DNA of 64,000 nt from NCBI GenBank assembly GCA_011503125.2, contig WWBZ02000022.1, positions 1,116,001 through 1,180,000 of the forward strand. The letters are read 5' to 3'. The stretch comes from Botryosphaeria dothidea (taxonomy: Eukaryota; Ascomycota; Dothideomycetes; Botryosphaeriales; Botryosphaeriaceae). Below are positions 11,782 through 23,326 of this stretch, in pieces. The position numbers and the translations under genes were made by a program. Each line of letters opens with the position of its first letter. Position 1 is the first letter of the stretch. Under the pieces are notes generated by a model, which worked only from the letters and a program-made list of their open reading frames with translations, did not search any database and had not been told where the DNA came from.

Positions 11782-12429
11782 CTACTCAGCACCGATTGTG
11801 AAAAGTTCTTTGAACAAGGACTGTCGCTCCAGAAGGGCATCTGGACTGTCAAAATCGACGAGGCTGCCGTTGTTCAACACCGCAATCTTGTCAAACCCCC
11901 GAACGGTGGACAGCTTGTGCGCAATAGCAATGACGGTCCACCCGGAGAACCGGGTTCTCACCAGATCCGCGACGATGCCGCTGGCCTCCTCGTCCAAACT
12001 GCCGCGCATCAGCGAGCAGCGCGCCAACAGAGCTGACGCGGAAATCTGACTCACCTGCTTGTCGTTTCGTCCAAGACGAGAATCTGACTCTTGCGCAACG
12101 CGGCACGCGCGCAGCCGAGCAGCCGGCACTGTCCTTGTGAGAAGAAGGCGTCGTCCACCTCGGCATCGAGCCCGCCTCTGCGCTCGAGCGTCGGCCAGAG
12201 CCCGACTTGTTCGAGGGCCTGGATGATCGCGGCGTCCCCGAAGGAGCTGTTGGGATCAACGTTGAACCGGACAGTTCCGCTCAGGATGCAGGTCTCTTGC
12301 GGGACGGCGAACAACTTCGAGCGGAGGAGCTCGGGAGGGGTCTGGGAGATGTCCAGCCCGTCGATGGTGATGGCTCTCTCGTCGATGTCGAGCATGCGGA
12401 ATAGGCTCGCTGCGAGCGAGCTCTTGCCG

Positions 12430-12479
12430 CTGATGGCAATATCAGCATTTGGCCACATGCGTGCAGTGCGGCCGCTTGC
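12430..12479 (-). other. GC-AG intron inside NBD2 Walker A
   Basis: On the minus strand GCAAGC...CATCAG (50 nt, branch-like CTGAT) interrupts the second Walker A. Removing it restores GRSGSGKSS exactly. It could be mistaken for an insertion because it has no GT donor. Confidence 0.75.
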
Positions 12480-13392
12480 CTTCCGCTTCTTCCGCAAATG
12501 CCAACCTTGTCGCCGGGGGCGATGGCCATTGTGATATTCTTCAGAACAGGCCCGGTGGTCCTGCGCCGTGGTCAGGACTCATCCGCCCGGGCAAGCTGGC
12601 ATTGGGAAACTTACGCATAAGAAGCAGAGACGTTCCTGAATACCACCGCGCCTCGATCCGGCCAACTCTCCCGGGGCCGAACCGACAGCTCACTACCGCC
12701 CTCCGACTTGGCGTCCCCCACAAACCTCTTCACGCGCGCGACCGCGCCGATCGAGACTTCGAGCATCGTCCACGTCAGCACCAGCCCCAACCTCCCCTCG
12801 TAGCGTCGTGACCAGCGCGATCAACACCAAAGCCAGCAGCGTGATCATCATGTCGATGCAGAAGATCAGCCAGCGCTGCAGGCAGGAGAGCAGATAGAGC
12901 GGCTTCTGTGAGTCGTCCAGGATGCGCTACATCTTCTCTCTGGCACGCTTCTCCCGGCCAAAGGCGCGGATGGTCGGAAGCCCTTCGAGTGTCTCCGTCA
13001 TCTGCGTGTCGAGAGGCGCTTTGTGTTCGATTTCCAGCAATCGAAGTTGCCGCGACGTGCGGAGGTAAAAGTGCTGCAGGAGGTAGAAGATGACTGCCAA
13101 AAGTGGAAAAGTCGCTGCGACGTATTTGGAGGAGATAGCCATCATGATGCATTGAGCTATGGATACGGAGACGGCTTGGGCAAGATAATCAGCCGGGGGG
13201 ATCTTTACAGGATTATGCACTGGGGACTCACAGAATGCTACGCCTATCGACGCACCTGGTAATTCCATGTCAATGTATTGCAAATCTTGACTGAATCTGG
13301 GATGGTTGTCAGATTGGCCATGAGGTATACGGAGGACTCACCGATTGACAGTTTCACCGCTGTCCACCTCAGTGAAGAAAGACATTAGAGTG

Positions 13393-13442
13393 CTATTAGA
13401 TCAGTTAGTAAGACGAACCCGAAGACAAGACCAAGCACTTGC
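13393..13442 (-). other. GC-AG intron in TMD2
   Basis: GCAAGT donor, CTAAC branch site and AATAG acceptor, 50 nt. Splicing joins LLIRTVSR to TLMSFFTEVDSGET, a conserved ABC-C segment. The donor matches the usual GC-AG consensus. Confidence 0.75.
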
Positions 13443-16382
13443 CGTGAAACAGTCCTGATCAACAGGGAATGAAAATGTCTCCCAGACCGCATAATTACCA
13501 CTATGAAGATCTGCCTGCCAAATCATCAGCATGGGTAGCGGAAGGAGCACAGGCAGGATTACCAGATTCCGGCGGAGAGGCCTAACAGTGCACCGACGCC
13601 GAATGCGGTGTAGCCTCCAAGCTACTTCCCCAGGTCTGAGTTCGGCCGCTTTTCGTTCGCCTCGGTCCACCAACTCAGCCATAATGCTAGAGACAGTCAG
13701 CAGAGATAATCTCTCTGTCTCTGTGAGATGTGACATACACGGAAAGGACTGGAAGAAAGCATAGCCTACCATAGAAGCCGCGAAGAAAATAACGGATGCT
13801 GTCCCTGCCGATTTCAGATAGTAGGAATAAACAGTCGAATCACCGGCCTGACGTGTATGTCTTGCCTCTAATGTCGCTCCAGGCTGCACTCTAGACTGAG
13901 GAAATCTTGTGCTGGTTTGGGTCGCTTCAAGCTGGGAACTAGAACGCTCTGGGGACATGTCATACCCAGCGTTTGATGGCATGTCAATCCTGCGGCCATG
14001 TTTGTTTGAATTCTCCTCTTCAATCATCTGCCCGTTCTCGCTCAAAAGGTTCACTTGGTCTGCATATGGTGCCCGCCGAGCTGAGCCATTCAGTAAGTCA
14101 AGGCATTGGAATGCGCAATAATCAACATACCAGTAGAAGCGGCAGCCAAAACACTCATCCGAGCTCTCCGAAGCAAGCCGTTCTGTCCGAGCAGACGACA
14201 GAAGACCTTGTCTTCAGTAGCCGCGTCGAGCCCGCTGAAGACGTCGTCAAACACGAGAAACTCCTTACCCGAATACACAGCTTTGGCTATGGCCTTCACG
14301 AACACGTCAGTCACGACGAACGTGCACATGTCGCGTAGAATAGCGTACGAGTCTTTGCTTCTGGCCACCACTGAAAGATCTACCCTTGCTGCCGGCGGTA
14401 GGCCCATCACCCTCAGACCACTGGCGCATGTCCTCGTCCAAGGCGCAGGCCTCGATCACGCTACGGTACCACGGCCCGTCGAACGCGCAGTCGCCGACGA
14501 CGATGTCACGCATGCCGCCATTCGGTATCCAGGGGCTTTGCGCGCAAAACGCCACGCCGGAGAAAGACGTGTGCATTTCGCCCCGGAACTTGGAGAGCTC
14601 CCCGAGCAGAGCCTTGAGCAGCGTGGACTTGCCACATCCCACGGGTCCCAGCAACAACGTAAATGCGTTGCGCGGGATGCCCCTCTCGGATATGTCGAGC
14701 GCGTTTTCGGCAGAATTTTGCCAACGGGATTTTCCTGCGACGGTTGCGATGTGGTGGTGTTCGTCATCGCCATGTTGGCGCGCATCCGCTTGTGCGACCC
14801 GCAAATCCTTCCTTTCCGCGGAATTGAGGTAGATCTGCACGCGGTTGCATGATCCAACTGCTCCAGCGATGAACGGGACCAACTTGAGGAAAGTATTCAG
14901 GGGTCCAGTAAGCATGGTAAGTAGGGAGAAGGACGTAAAAGCTTTGGGGATTGTTAGCGTGTCGTCCGTCTTGACTGCGATGCCGGCGAACGTGGCCATG
15001 GTCAAGATCGGACTGAAGATTTGCCCACAATATGCTATGGAAATCAGCCCTGGGCACTCAGATTAAGAATTAACTACTACTTACACATAATGCTATTCGC
15101 GCCAGTGTAGAGCCTGAATTCCTTAGAAACGTCAAGCTCGTGGGCTCTCAACCGTTCGATCATGGAGAAAGCGGCGCTGCTTAACCCGGAAAGCCTGATC
15201 TATTTTACGTTTCCGAGGTGGCTTGAGGTGGCAGCTACCCGTTCCTGCGAGGCCTGGATCCAAGCCATCTTGGTCGAAGCTGTAGATTTGGCCAACAGGG
15301 GCATACACATCATGAAAACTGTGCGGCCGTCAGAAAAATATGGGAATGCTAACGAAGTCAAAACAAACCTGCACCAAATCCGACGGGGACTGCACAAAGG
15401 GCGCCAATATTTCTTTGGAGCAAGTAAACAGCTAGCACTACCTCGACGAAGCTGCCCCAAAGATCGTGCACCAGGACTATGCCAAAAGTCATCGTTTCGA
15501 TGTCAGTGGTGGCTAACGTAAGAGCTGCCGCTTGAGAAGTATCCGATGTTTCCAGACGCAGTGTTTTTCTGTAAACTAAAGGTATTGTGCACCCTCTCAT
15601 GGCGACGGCTAAGCGGTGTGCGCGCCAGGTGTATTGGCCAGTGGAAATCTTGATTGTTGATTAAATGGTGTAGAAACTTAGAAGACTCGGATAGTAGATT
15701 CACAGCAATGCCGACGTAAACCAGTGCGTACGCGCCAATCAGCCCGTATCCTATGTCGTTGTACTTTTCGGTCTCGGGGGTGCTGGCGAGCGCAATTGCA
15801 CGAGGTAGCAGAAGAGGCTGTGCCAGGTTGAAACCGATAACGCACAGCTTCAGCATTCCAGTGGCAATCACTTCCCGAAATTGGACCGAGAGCCACGTCT
15901 TGAGCAGAGCGTTCGGACGAGTCTTGTCATGCACTTCAACGAGCAATCAATACGAGAATCCTTTTGGCATAGAAGATAAATGCCCGTGTCTACCTTTGTC
16001 CCACGCCGGATTGAAACGTTCTTGTAGCTGCTGGCATTGTAGCTGTGGATCAAGGGGGTACAGATCACCAAGTGAAAGCACTCTCTGGTAGCCGCCGATG
16101 AATAGAGAAGTCGACCAGAAGATCACGGAACGGTTGATAGAGCCACTGGTAGATTCCTTGGAGAGCTCGCAGTAAGGCGGCAGCAGTATACTTCGTTACT
16201 CCGTTGACTCAAGGAGGAGTAAGATGCAGCGGATCAAAAGGGAGCAAGTGAGGATGCTAGGGACGACGGGTTTAGTATGTATCGTCCACAATGTGCGTGC
16301 TCTGGCGGTGTCCATAAGAGTTGAGAGAAGCAAGTAAGTGCTGAGGAGTGAGGAAGGCCGGACACTGCGAGTATGCTCATAG

Positions 16383-16404
16383 AACGAAAGCAGAACGAAA
16401 GCAG
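16383..16404. repeat. 11-bp tandem duplication in the ABC transporter relic
   Basis: The unit AACGAAAGCAG occurs twice back to back. A single copy would give the conserved GFGLLSFYEHTRSVRPS frame; two copies shift it. Confidence 0.85.
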
Positions 16405-16816
16405 ACCGAAACCAGATGCGGCCAGGAAGGAAATTAGAGCGGTGGATATAGAAATCCGCGTATGAGGAATGGCAGAAGAGGGCTGGGTGGCCCACAGCAC
16501 AAGGGGTGCAGTATTGAAAGCTGCGAAAATGACAGCAGCGCTCTGGGTTCATCAGTTGTAATCGTTGTTGGTCTAGATTCGAAGAGCGCACCAGTTTCTG
16601 AAACTGTAATGGACTGTAAATTACTTTTCTCTTCTCGGATGCCAATTGAAGCATGCGCACTGGAATCGAGAGAATAAGCAGGCACGACACAGGAAGGGCG
16701 AGGATGCTCTCTTCGAACAGCAGGGTAAAGTCAAACCCACGACGACGACGCCCGGCCCAAGGGCCAAAAGCATCATCAGCCGATGGAAGGCAAGGGAACG
16801 ATGAATTCTGTGTCAT

Positions 16817-17137
16817 TTTCCAGTAAAGTACGGTATAACGGAAGGACCTAGCCATTGTCAGCTTTAAATGTGACCCAGCTCACACTAAGTACGGGGTCAG
16901 CGGGAGCGGGCAAGGCGGCTGCAATGCAAGGTGAGGTAGTAAGCCATTATCCACAACGAACAAGCAAATGGCGCGTTGCTTGGTATGCGGTCTACGCCGG
17001 GAGAAGGAGGCGCAGCCGGAGCTGACGAGTGAGATGGAAGCGAAAACGCAGCGAAAACGGTTGACCGGCTAGAACCCTGACATGCGCGTGCACACCACGA
17101 GAAAACTCTCGACGAGGCAGGCGCTCGTAGCTGAAAA
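16817..17137. other. Short intergenic region
   Basis: Between the start of the ABC relic and the 3' end of the DAO-type gene; presumed former promoter of the transporter. No feature recognised. Confidence 0.5.
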
Positions 17138-18771
17138 TCACTCCAATTCACTGGCCAGGTCTGTAAGGCTTATCTTCTGAACACGATCGTAGCTGATGCG
17201 AAGTTCTTTCGGTAGCCAATCATCCACTCGCCCACCTGGCTGACCAGGCCGCTCCGGCACGCTTTCATCCTCAGAATCGGCGAGCATCAAACCAAGCGCC
17301 GTCCCACACAGCCAAGCATAGATCATGCCGTCTCCATGGTAACCCGCAGAGATCCACTCGCCGGGCTCCGGCTGCTGCTTGGAAGGTGCCGTCTTCACGC
17401 GTCTACCCGTCAAGCGCGGGTCGAGTCTGCCAACAAACGGGATGCTATCCGCAGTGAAGGAGATGGTGCCGGACCACATCTTCTTGAGGCGGCCCGCAGG
17501 CGCATCGGGGCCCCAATGGGGAGCGAAGACGGTGGGCAGGATGCCGTTGAGATGGGTTGCCGTCAGCGCGTCCATCTCGCTGTCATCCCACACGCCCATC
17601 TGGTCCAGCCCCTGCTTGATAGACCGAAAGAAGCCGCCTCCGATCATGAGGTCGCCGGCGGGCTCGGGGCGCTGCGTCATGTAGTCGAAGCCCGAGCCGT
17701 ACATGATGGACCAGGACCGCTCGCCTTTGCTGCCGGATTTGAAGGTGGTGCCGGGGCGCTGCGCGGACATGTGTGCGCGCAGGCCAGTCATCTTGTCTCG
17801 GAGGCCGGGAACAAGATGGCCGGCGAAGGCGTTGGTGGCGTGGATGACATGCCGAGCTTTGAGGGTACCTCGCGGGGTGTGCAGTCGGAAGGGATGTGCG
17901 TCGGTCTCCACCGAGCTGATTGACTCGACCGGAGTGCTTGTTTCGATTGACAGCGTGGTAGAGAATTGTGAAATGAGAGAATTCCAGATGGAGGACACAA
18001 ATCTGTACGGCCAGAGAGCTCCCGCAGGATAGGTGATTGCGCCAGTGACATGTTCACCAGCGTGGAATCTCTGTGATACAGTGAGCAAGCAAGTAGTTGT
18101 CGGTTGAAGGAACCTCTTACTTCTTGGGCTTCTTTGCTGTTGCTTATGGTATGTATGGCCTCAGGTACGATCTTACTGAACTCTTCGACCTCTTTGGAAT
18201 ACTTTTCAAAGGACGGCCTGTCCAAGAAAAGGTCGACGGTTTCGACGTCGCGGCACTCGGCGACATCGATGTGCTCAGCCCGGCACAGCTCGGGAAGGAT
18301 GGCGAGGTGTTTGCGCTGGAATCTGATGATTGCAGCAGCCCTGTCGGCGCCGAATTTCTTCTTCAAGAGTCCATAATCGGCATAAGAGGCAGGCTTGATA
18401 TGGCCGCCATTCCGGCCAGTGGCACCGCTTGCCAACTGCCTCGCTTCAAGCACGACAACGTTGCCCGATGGCTTATTCTTCCGCTGGGCTTCCAGCAGAT
18501 AGGCGCGTGCGACAGCGACAGCAGTGATGCCGCTGCCTATGACGGCCACATCGGCGGACTCGGGAAGCTTGTCGGATCTGACATCAACAAGGTCGGGGAA
18601 TGGAGGGTCGTCCAGCCAGTAGGACGAGGTGGGAGCGGATGCGGGAAGCCCGGGATCTCTCGAGGCACGGGCGAGCACGCCAAGGAAGTCGGAGTTGAGG
18701 GCAATAAAGGCTTTGATCACTGCCGAAACAGTTTTGAAGGTGTTGTTGATGATTGACACAATGGTTCCCAT
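17138..18771 (-). CDS. FAD-dependent oxidoreductase, DAO family
   Basis: Model: complement(join(17138..18070,18121..18771)), 528 aa, with one 50-nt intron (GTAAGA...TCACAG). The dinucleotide-binding motif VAVIGSGITAVAVARAYL lies near residue 75, followed by a LEAR FAD-ribose acidic segment and GATGRNGGHI, typical of DAO-domain amine or glycine oxidases in fungi. The C-terminal FAD motif is seen as AGYHGDGMIYAWLCG. The first 30 residues are hydrophobic (IVSIINNTFKTVSAVIKAFI) and may be a membrane anchor or an organelle signal. The start at 18771 was preferred to an ATG 37 codons upstream because the earlier stretch is low-quality leader. The substrate is probably an amine or imino acid; it cannot be told from sequence. 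Confidence 0.85.
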
Positions 18772-20808
18772 GTTGCAAATCGGCTGAATCAAGGTGTGAG
18801 CGGAGATGGCGTGCTGCGTGCGGGGTGGCCGTTGCCCCTCTTGACGCGCCGTGTTCCTGCCCGGCGATTGAGGGGAAAACAACGAGAACCAGCAACGACT
18901 GTGCGGGAAAGGCCTGATTTTTCGAATTTTTTTCTGCCATACGGGCCTTGAAGAATCAATATCGGTAGAGTTGCGTCAATTCATGTTTCTCACCAAATCC
19001 ATACAATCCACACGACCCGCAGCGCCGCACATCTGCGACTCTACTCCACCGGAGCGGATTGCCTATAATGTTGCAGACACAAATGCCTTGCCTATCACTC
19101 ATTGCTATGATGTTGGTGCATCGATGTTTAGGTGATACTAAGCAGCTTGTGGAGCTCATGATGCAAGTTTCCTCGAAAAACGTCCGCACAAGCAGGCGAA
19201 AATTGCCGCGGCATTATGGAAACATCGTCTACTTACACGGAATGGCAACGGAATTCCCGCCGCCATATTATTCATTGTAAAGCAGAAGCTGACTCGAAAG
19301 TTGGCGCACGGCATAAAACAATCTGCAAGGCGGGCAATGCCTGGTCACTGCTCGCGTCCCTCAACTCGCGGACATCACTGTGTATCCTCCTTGCGATTAC
19401 CAACACGTAGCCACCCCCTACGTAGGCTTTGTAATGGTTGCAACCGGTGGGATTATTGGGTAGAGCCTCATCGACCGAGGCTGTCGTCATTGGCCGGCAA
19501 TATTAGAAGTACACAACACCGGGCAGCTCTTTACCGCATTCGGTCGGCATTAGCGTGGCGGCGAGCAGCTTTGATCCAGGGCAAAGAGGACCGTGCTCGG
19601 CACTTGCCACCTACACTGTGCCCGTCACTCTGTATCTTGGCCTCAGACGTGGTCTGATTGAATGAATATCCATCGTTCTCATTCTACCAAGTGCTGCCAT
19701 GAGTCTTGGATGATTCATGGCTGCAACGAATCTCTCCGCTAGAGAATCCACGTTCGAGAAATGAGAGTCCCATATCGCTGACTTCCGCGAACATCGTAAA
19801 TATCCGATGGTTCCTCTGTGCATCTTGCTCCTGAGACAAGCGCTGCTGAATAGTACAGAGATCTCATATGTTAGGCGGGACCCCGCTAGATCGAACAGCG
19901 CCCGTGCTTATCAAAACGCAAACATTCCGATCGGCAAGATTCGCGAAATAAGGCTCAGATGCTGATGTATGCTTACCTGGACCCAAGCGCTCGGAAGTTT
20001 CAACCTCACTGTGACAGCAAAAGATACACGAACCGAGAAATCGGAGCTTAGATGTTTGTCTTTGGGCCGAAATTATAACTCATATCCCGTAGGCAGTTTT
20101 GGGCGGTTGAGAAGAAGCGTCACGACCTTCCTATTGCAACTGCCGAGGTTGTTGGAGGGCCTTTGCCGCACGCTATGGGATGTAGAACACCGAAACAGCG
20201 GCGTTGCTTGGGAATACGAGATGACCGATCATTGTTGACAGAGACCAGGATTTCTTCTATCGGAACGTTGAGTATTAGGGCGATGTTGAGTAGCACGAAA
20301 GCGCCACGAAGTTTATCAATCAATCCGCTACATTTGGTAAGGAGACCCTTACAGTCATCGGGAGGTAGTGAGTTGCATGGGGAAGGAAAGAGTCATTTCC
20401 AGCTCACGGAAGTCGGCGGAAGCGTAGAACGCTACGTATCGATGCGGTGCTAGCTGGATATAGCGGCGGAGAAGGGCTACGTGCTCTCGGCACGTGCGAA
20501 GGTCGTGCGGAGGGCGGTATAGCGGATGGTGGATTCGGTAAACGCTAGCTGCACAACCATCGAAGAGCTTCGGATACGGAGAAGCAGTACGGCAAATTCT
20601 GGTTGTCTCATACTTGAGTTTACGTAGACCAGCGTCTTATTAAGCGCACGGCCGACAGTGGGGATTCGGGGGTTCGTAGTAGAAGGAGAACAATCGGAAG
20701 ACGACGTAGCACTTGCAAGGAGCAATGGACGGATGGCCGTGAAAGGAACTTGTAGTCACTGTTTCTTCCTATTCAAGAAGGATAAACCGCAATTGCACGT
20801 GCATGATC
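18772..20808. other. Intergenic stretch, about 2 kb, possible coding relic at its right end
   Basis: 18.8-20.1 kb shows nothing recognisable. On the minus strand between about 20725 and 20120, coding-like peptides (KTLVYVNSSMRQPEFAVLLL; EHVALLRRYIQLAPHRYV; LRGAFVLLNIALILNVPIEE) occur in different frames separated by stops, suggesting a decayed gene or transposable element of unknown identity. Confidence 0.4.
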
Positions 20809-21892
20809 TCATCTATGCTGGAAGTGCGGCGGGCGCTTCTCCAGAAAAGCCGTCATTCCCTCTTTGCAGTCATAAGTGGAGAAGGAGGCGTAGTAGAGGT
20901 CCTTCTCCTTATCTAAACCCGCAGATAGGGAGTTTTCAGATGCTAATATGATATCATCAGTCAATGCAAAGCACGCTGCGAAAGCGGAGGCAGGTACCAT
21001 TGAGAATGGAGCGTTTGGCGAGCTTGGTAACGGCGCCGGAGACGGAGGCTATGCGCGCAGCCAGTGCCAAGGCTTCGTCGAGCACGCAGTCTGCAGGGAA
21101 AGTCTTGTTGACAAGGCCCAGACGCTCAAGGTCCTGGGCGGTCGCAGACGCGCCGGTCAGGATGAATTCCATGGCCTAATGCGCAGAGAGTTAGCAAAGA
21201 GAAGCAGGTGGTGAGGGATTCGCAAGACCAGCCTTGTGCTTGCCCAGCAGCGCAGCAAGGTACTGGGTACCGCCGGCGCCAGGGATGGTACCGATTTTGA
21301 TTTCTGGTAGGCCGAAGAGCGCGTCGGGAGCTGCATAAATGATGTCACTCTGCGTTGGGGTTAGTGGACGCCTGCCCGACTCAGACCTCACCACTTACCA
21401 GCAGCGCAACCTCGAACCCACCGCCCAGCTACACGCGCCCCACGTTAGCCTTCGTTCCTGCTTGTTGCGGCCAGGGGACCCACCGCAAAGCCCACGACTG
21501 CTGCGACCACCGGCTTGCTGAAGGCTGTGAAGGCATCGGTGAGGTCTCGGAGGAACTTCCGATCGTGAGCCTCGGCCTCTGAAATCCGCACCAGCTCCTT
21601 GAGGTCCACGCCCGCTGCCAACCCTCAGCACTGGACAAGCATTCTTCGCGCTCCACGATGCTGCCGTCTGCCACCTACCGGAAAAGGGCCCGCCGGGCGA
21701 TCCGGTGACGACCACTGCCCGTACCCGCCCGTCCTGATCGAGCCTGAGCAGCGTCGCCACGAGCTGGTCGATCATGGCTTGCGAGAAGGCATTGCGCTTG
21801 CTGGGCCGGTTGAATTCGATCAGCGCCACCCCGTCGTCTCTGCACGTCTCCAGCAGCAGCTGCTCGGAAGCTGCGTTCGTCTCTGCGGCCAT
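20809..21892 (-). CDS. Enoyl-CoA hydratase/isomerase family protein
   Basis: Model: complement(join(20809..20942,20998..21175,21233..21349,21399..21428,21484..21614,21679..21892)), 267 aa, six exons, one of only 30 nt. The crotonase fold is shown by [11 protein letters not shown] near residue 30, the oxyanion-hole segment [11 protein letters not shown] near residue 72, the second oxyanion loop [31 protein letters not shown] (Glu present, and Gly-Gly-Thr) and [12 protein letters not shown]. The protein probably acts on an acyl-CoA in beta-oxidation or a related route. No C-terminal SKL-type peroxisomal signal is seen. The fourth intron (21176-21232) starts with GC (GCTGGT) if the frame is kept; the nearby GT would shift it. 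Either a weak GC-AG intron is used or the donor has mutated. Confidence 0.8.
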
Positions 21893-23326
21893 GGTCGACG
21901 ATGGATTGGTTGATGGATTGAATGTCCTGCGGAGGCTGGCTGCTGCCCGTTGGTATACAACAAAAAGCCCGCGCTTTGATCAGTTTGCAGCCAGCTATAA
22001 GGACCGCCAGCTGCTCCACTAATCATCTATCCAGAGCAGTCCTCGCTGCCGTATTTAGTTGCTCGCCGTGCTGGTGCTATCATGGCGCAGCCCGGACTCT
22101 GACTCGCTGCGAAACGCCCTTGGCGTCTGCAAACACAACACCCGTTTCATCGAGCTACGTGCGTGCCGCCTGCATCAGGCGCTCCGTCCCATTAACCATG
22201 GGCCAGGGCCTAACCCACATCGGCCACATGGCCAGCCAGGGCAACCGCCGCGCCCCCTGGCACCCCGAGCTCTCTTTTGGTTCCCGCCTTGGGCACTCGC
22301 TCCGGCCGGCGAATGCAGCAGCCTGCCCTGCATCCCCGGACCGTTACTCCGCCCCCTGGCAATGATCCGATCTTTCGGCACCCCCCGATCACCGGCCCGA
22401 CAGGCATAGATCTCACTGTCCGCTCCACGTCCCCCACGCCTGCTGCTCCGTGGCTTCGCAGAGTCGCTTATGAGGAGCACATGGGACGTCGATCAGGTCC
22501 CATGTGTTTGATTGAGTGGGTCCAACGTCCTGCCTCTGCCGCAAACACAGAGACCTCGTCTACGCCCGTACTGCCCTTCGTGTGCTGATCATGCAGCAAC
22601 ACTGCTCCTGCCGCATCCAGACTAGCATTCCACAACCGCCCACGATGCACTTGAAACCGGTCGATGGTGCCATCTATTGCCTTGGTTCGTTGTCGCTGTG
22701 GTGATACCTGATCAGTGACGTACCCCGGCATACAATGCGTTACCCGGCGAGGCAACTCCAACGGTGCACTATCACGAAACCCGCAGTTCCACACTCGGCA
22801 CCGTGTAGTTGATTCTTTTCTCGGACGGTCAGGCGCCATGACCGCCGTACCGTCGGTGCCAACAGGTACCCACCGTGAATCCAGAACATAGCCCTATTTC
22901 CCTACGTGTGTTCTGGCGGCAAGTATACCCAGGAGCTTGACGCGGATTGGCTTGTCAAGATTTCTATCCTTGGGCTAGCTTGTCTGGGATGGTTCGCTTC
23001 CGTGCTCCTCTCTGCGTATGAGGCCTCCTGGATGTTTGATAGCGAGTTACAGCTCGTCCGATCGACTGCTCCCTTACCCTTGCCATAGCGCTCTGATCCA
23101 GCACACAGCTGCCATCCCTGTCCCTCGTGCCTCCGTCACATCCGGGATTGCTACCGATGTGTTCTATGCTGGAGAAACACAGCACTTGGATATTCCAGCC
23201 AGAGTCCGAGCTCGGCCCTCAGTATATATCTCTGCGCACTGGTCCCCTTCGTTCTGGGCTCGTCGCTTTCATTACCTCTTCCCTCTTCCCGTATACCCCA
23301 TTATATACTTTACTAATCTTTCTACA
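21893..23326. other. Intergenic stretch, about 1.4 kb (divergent promoters)
   Basis: Lies between divergent genes. A TATA-like CTATAAGG is at 21994-22001, about 100 bases upstream of the enoyl-CoA hydratase start (it reads CCTTATAG on that gene's strand). The frame leading into the TmpB-like gene stays open upstream, but without conserved sequence. Confidence 0.5.
23301..23308 (+). promoter_or_regulatory. TATA-like element before TmpB-like gene
   Basis: TTATATAC lies about 20 bases before the ATG. This is close for a TATA box, so transcription may begin very near the start codon, or the element may simply be AT-rich leader. Confidence 0.25.

Larger units (their letters stand above)
11782..16816 (-). 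pseudogene. ABC-C (MRP-type) multidrug transporter, inactivated
   Basis: A full-length fungal ABC-C architecture can be followed on the minus strand: TMD0 (starting MTQNSSFPCL at 16816), TMD1, NBD1 (Walker A GPVGCGKST, signature FSGGQKQRL, Walker B FLVFDD), linker, TMD2 (WLSWWTEANEKRP), and NBD2 (Walker A GRSGSGKSS across an intron, FSQGQ signature, LDETTSS, AIAHKL), ending at 11782. Many introns still splice cleanly, two of them GC-AG. The coding frame is broken in at least six places: an 11-bp tandem duplication (16383-16404), in-frame stops at 16196-16198, 15200-15202, 13622-13624 and 12927-12929, and a deletion with frameshift near 12785-12800 that removes residues before WTMLE. Sequence elsewhere is well kept, so loss looks recent. 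Sequencing error is unlikely for so many separate lesions. Confidence 0.85.

Noticed and set aside
12430..12479. Apparent insertion disrupting the NBD2 Walker A of the ABC transporter
   Set aside because: Its ends are GCAAGC and CAG with a branch-like site, and removal restores the motif exactly, so it is a GC-AG intron rather than a lesion.
14290..14345. Apparent frameshift after the NBD1 signature motif
   Set aside because: A GTACGC...GTGAAG intron with a CTGAC branch site explains the frame change and restores QRLAIAKAVYSGK.
23018..23326. Upstream in-frame extension of the TmpB-like gene
   Set aside because: No conserved content; the A-domain starts normally after the ATG at 23327.
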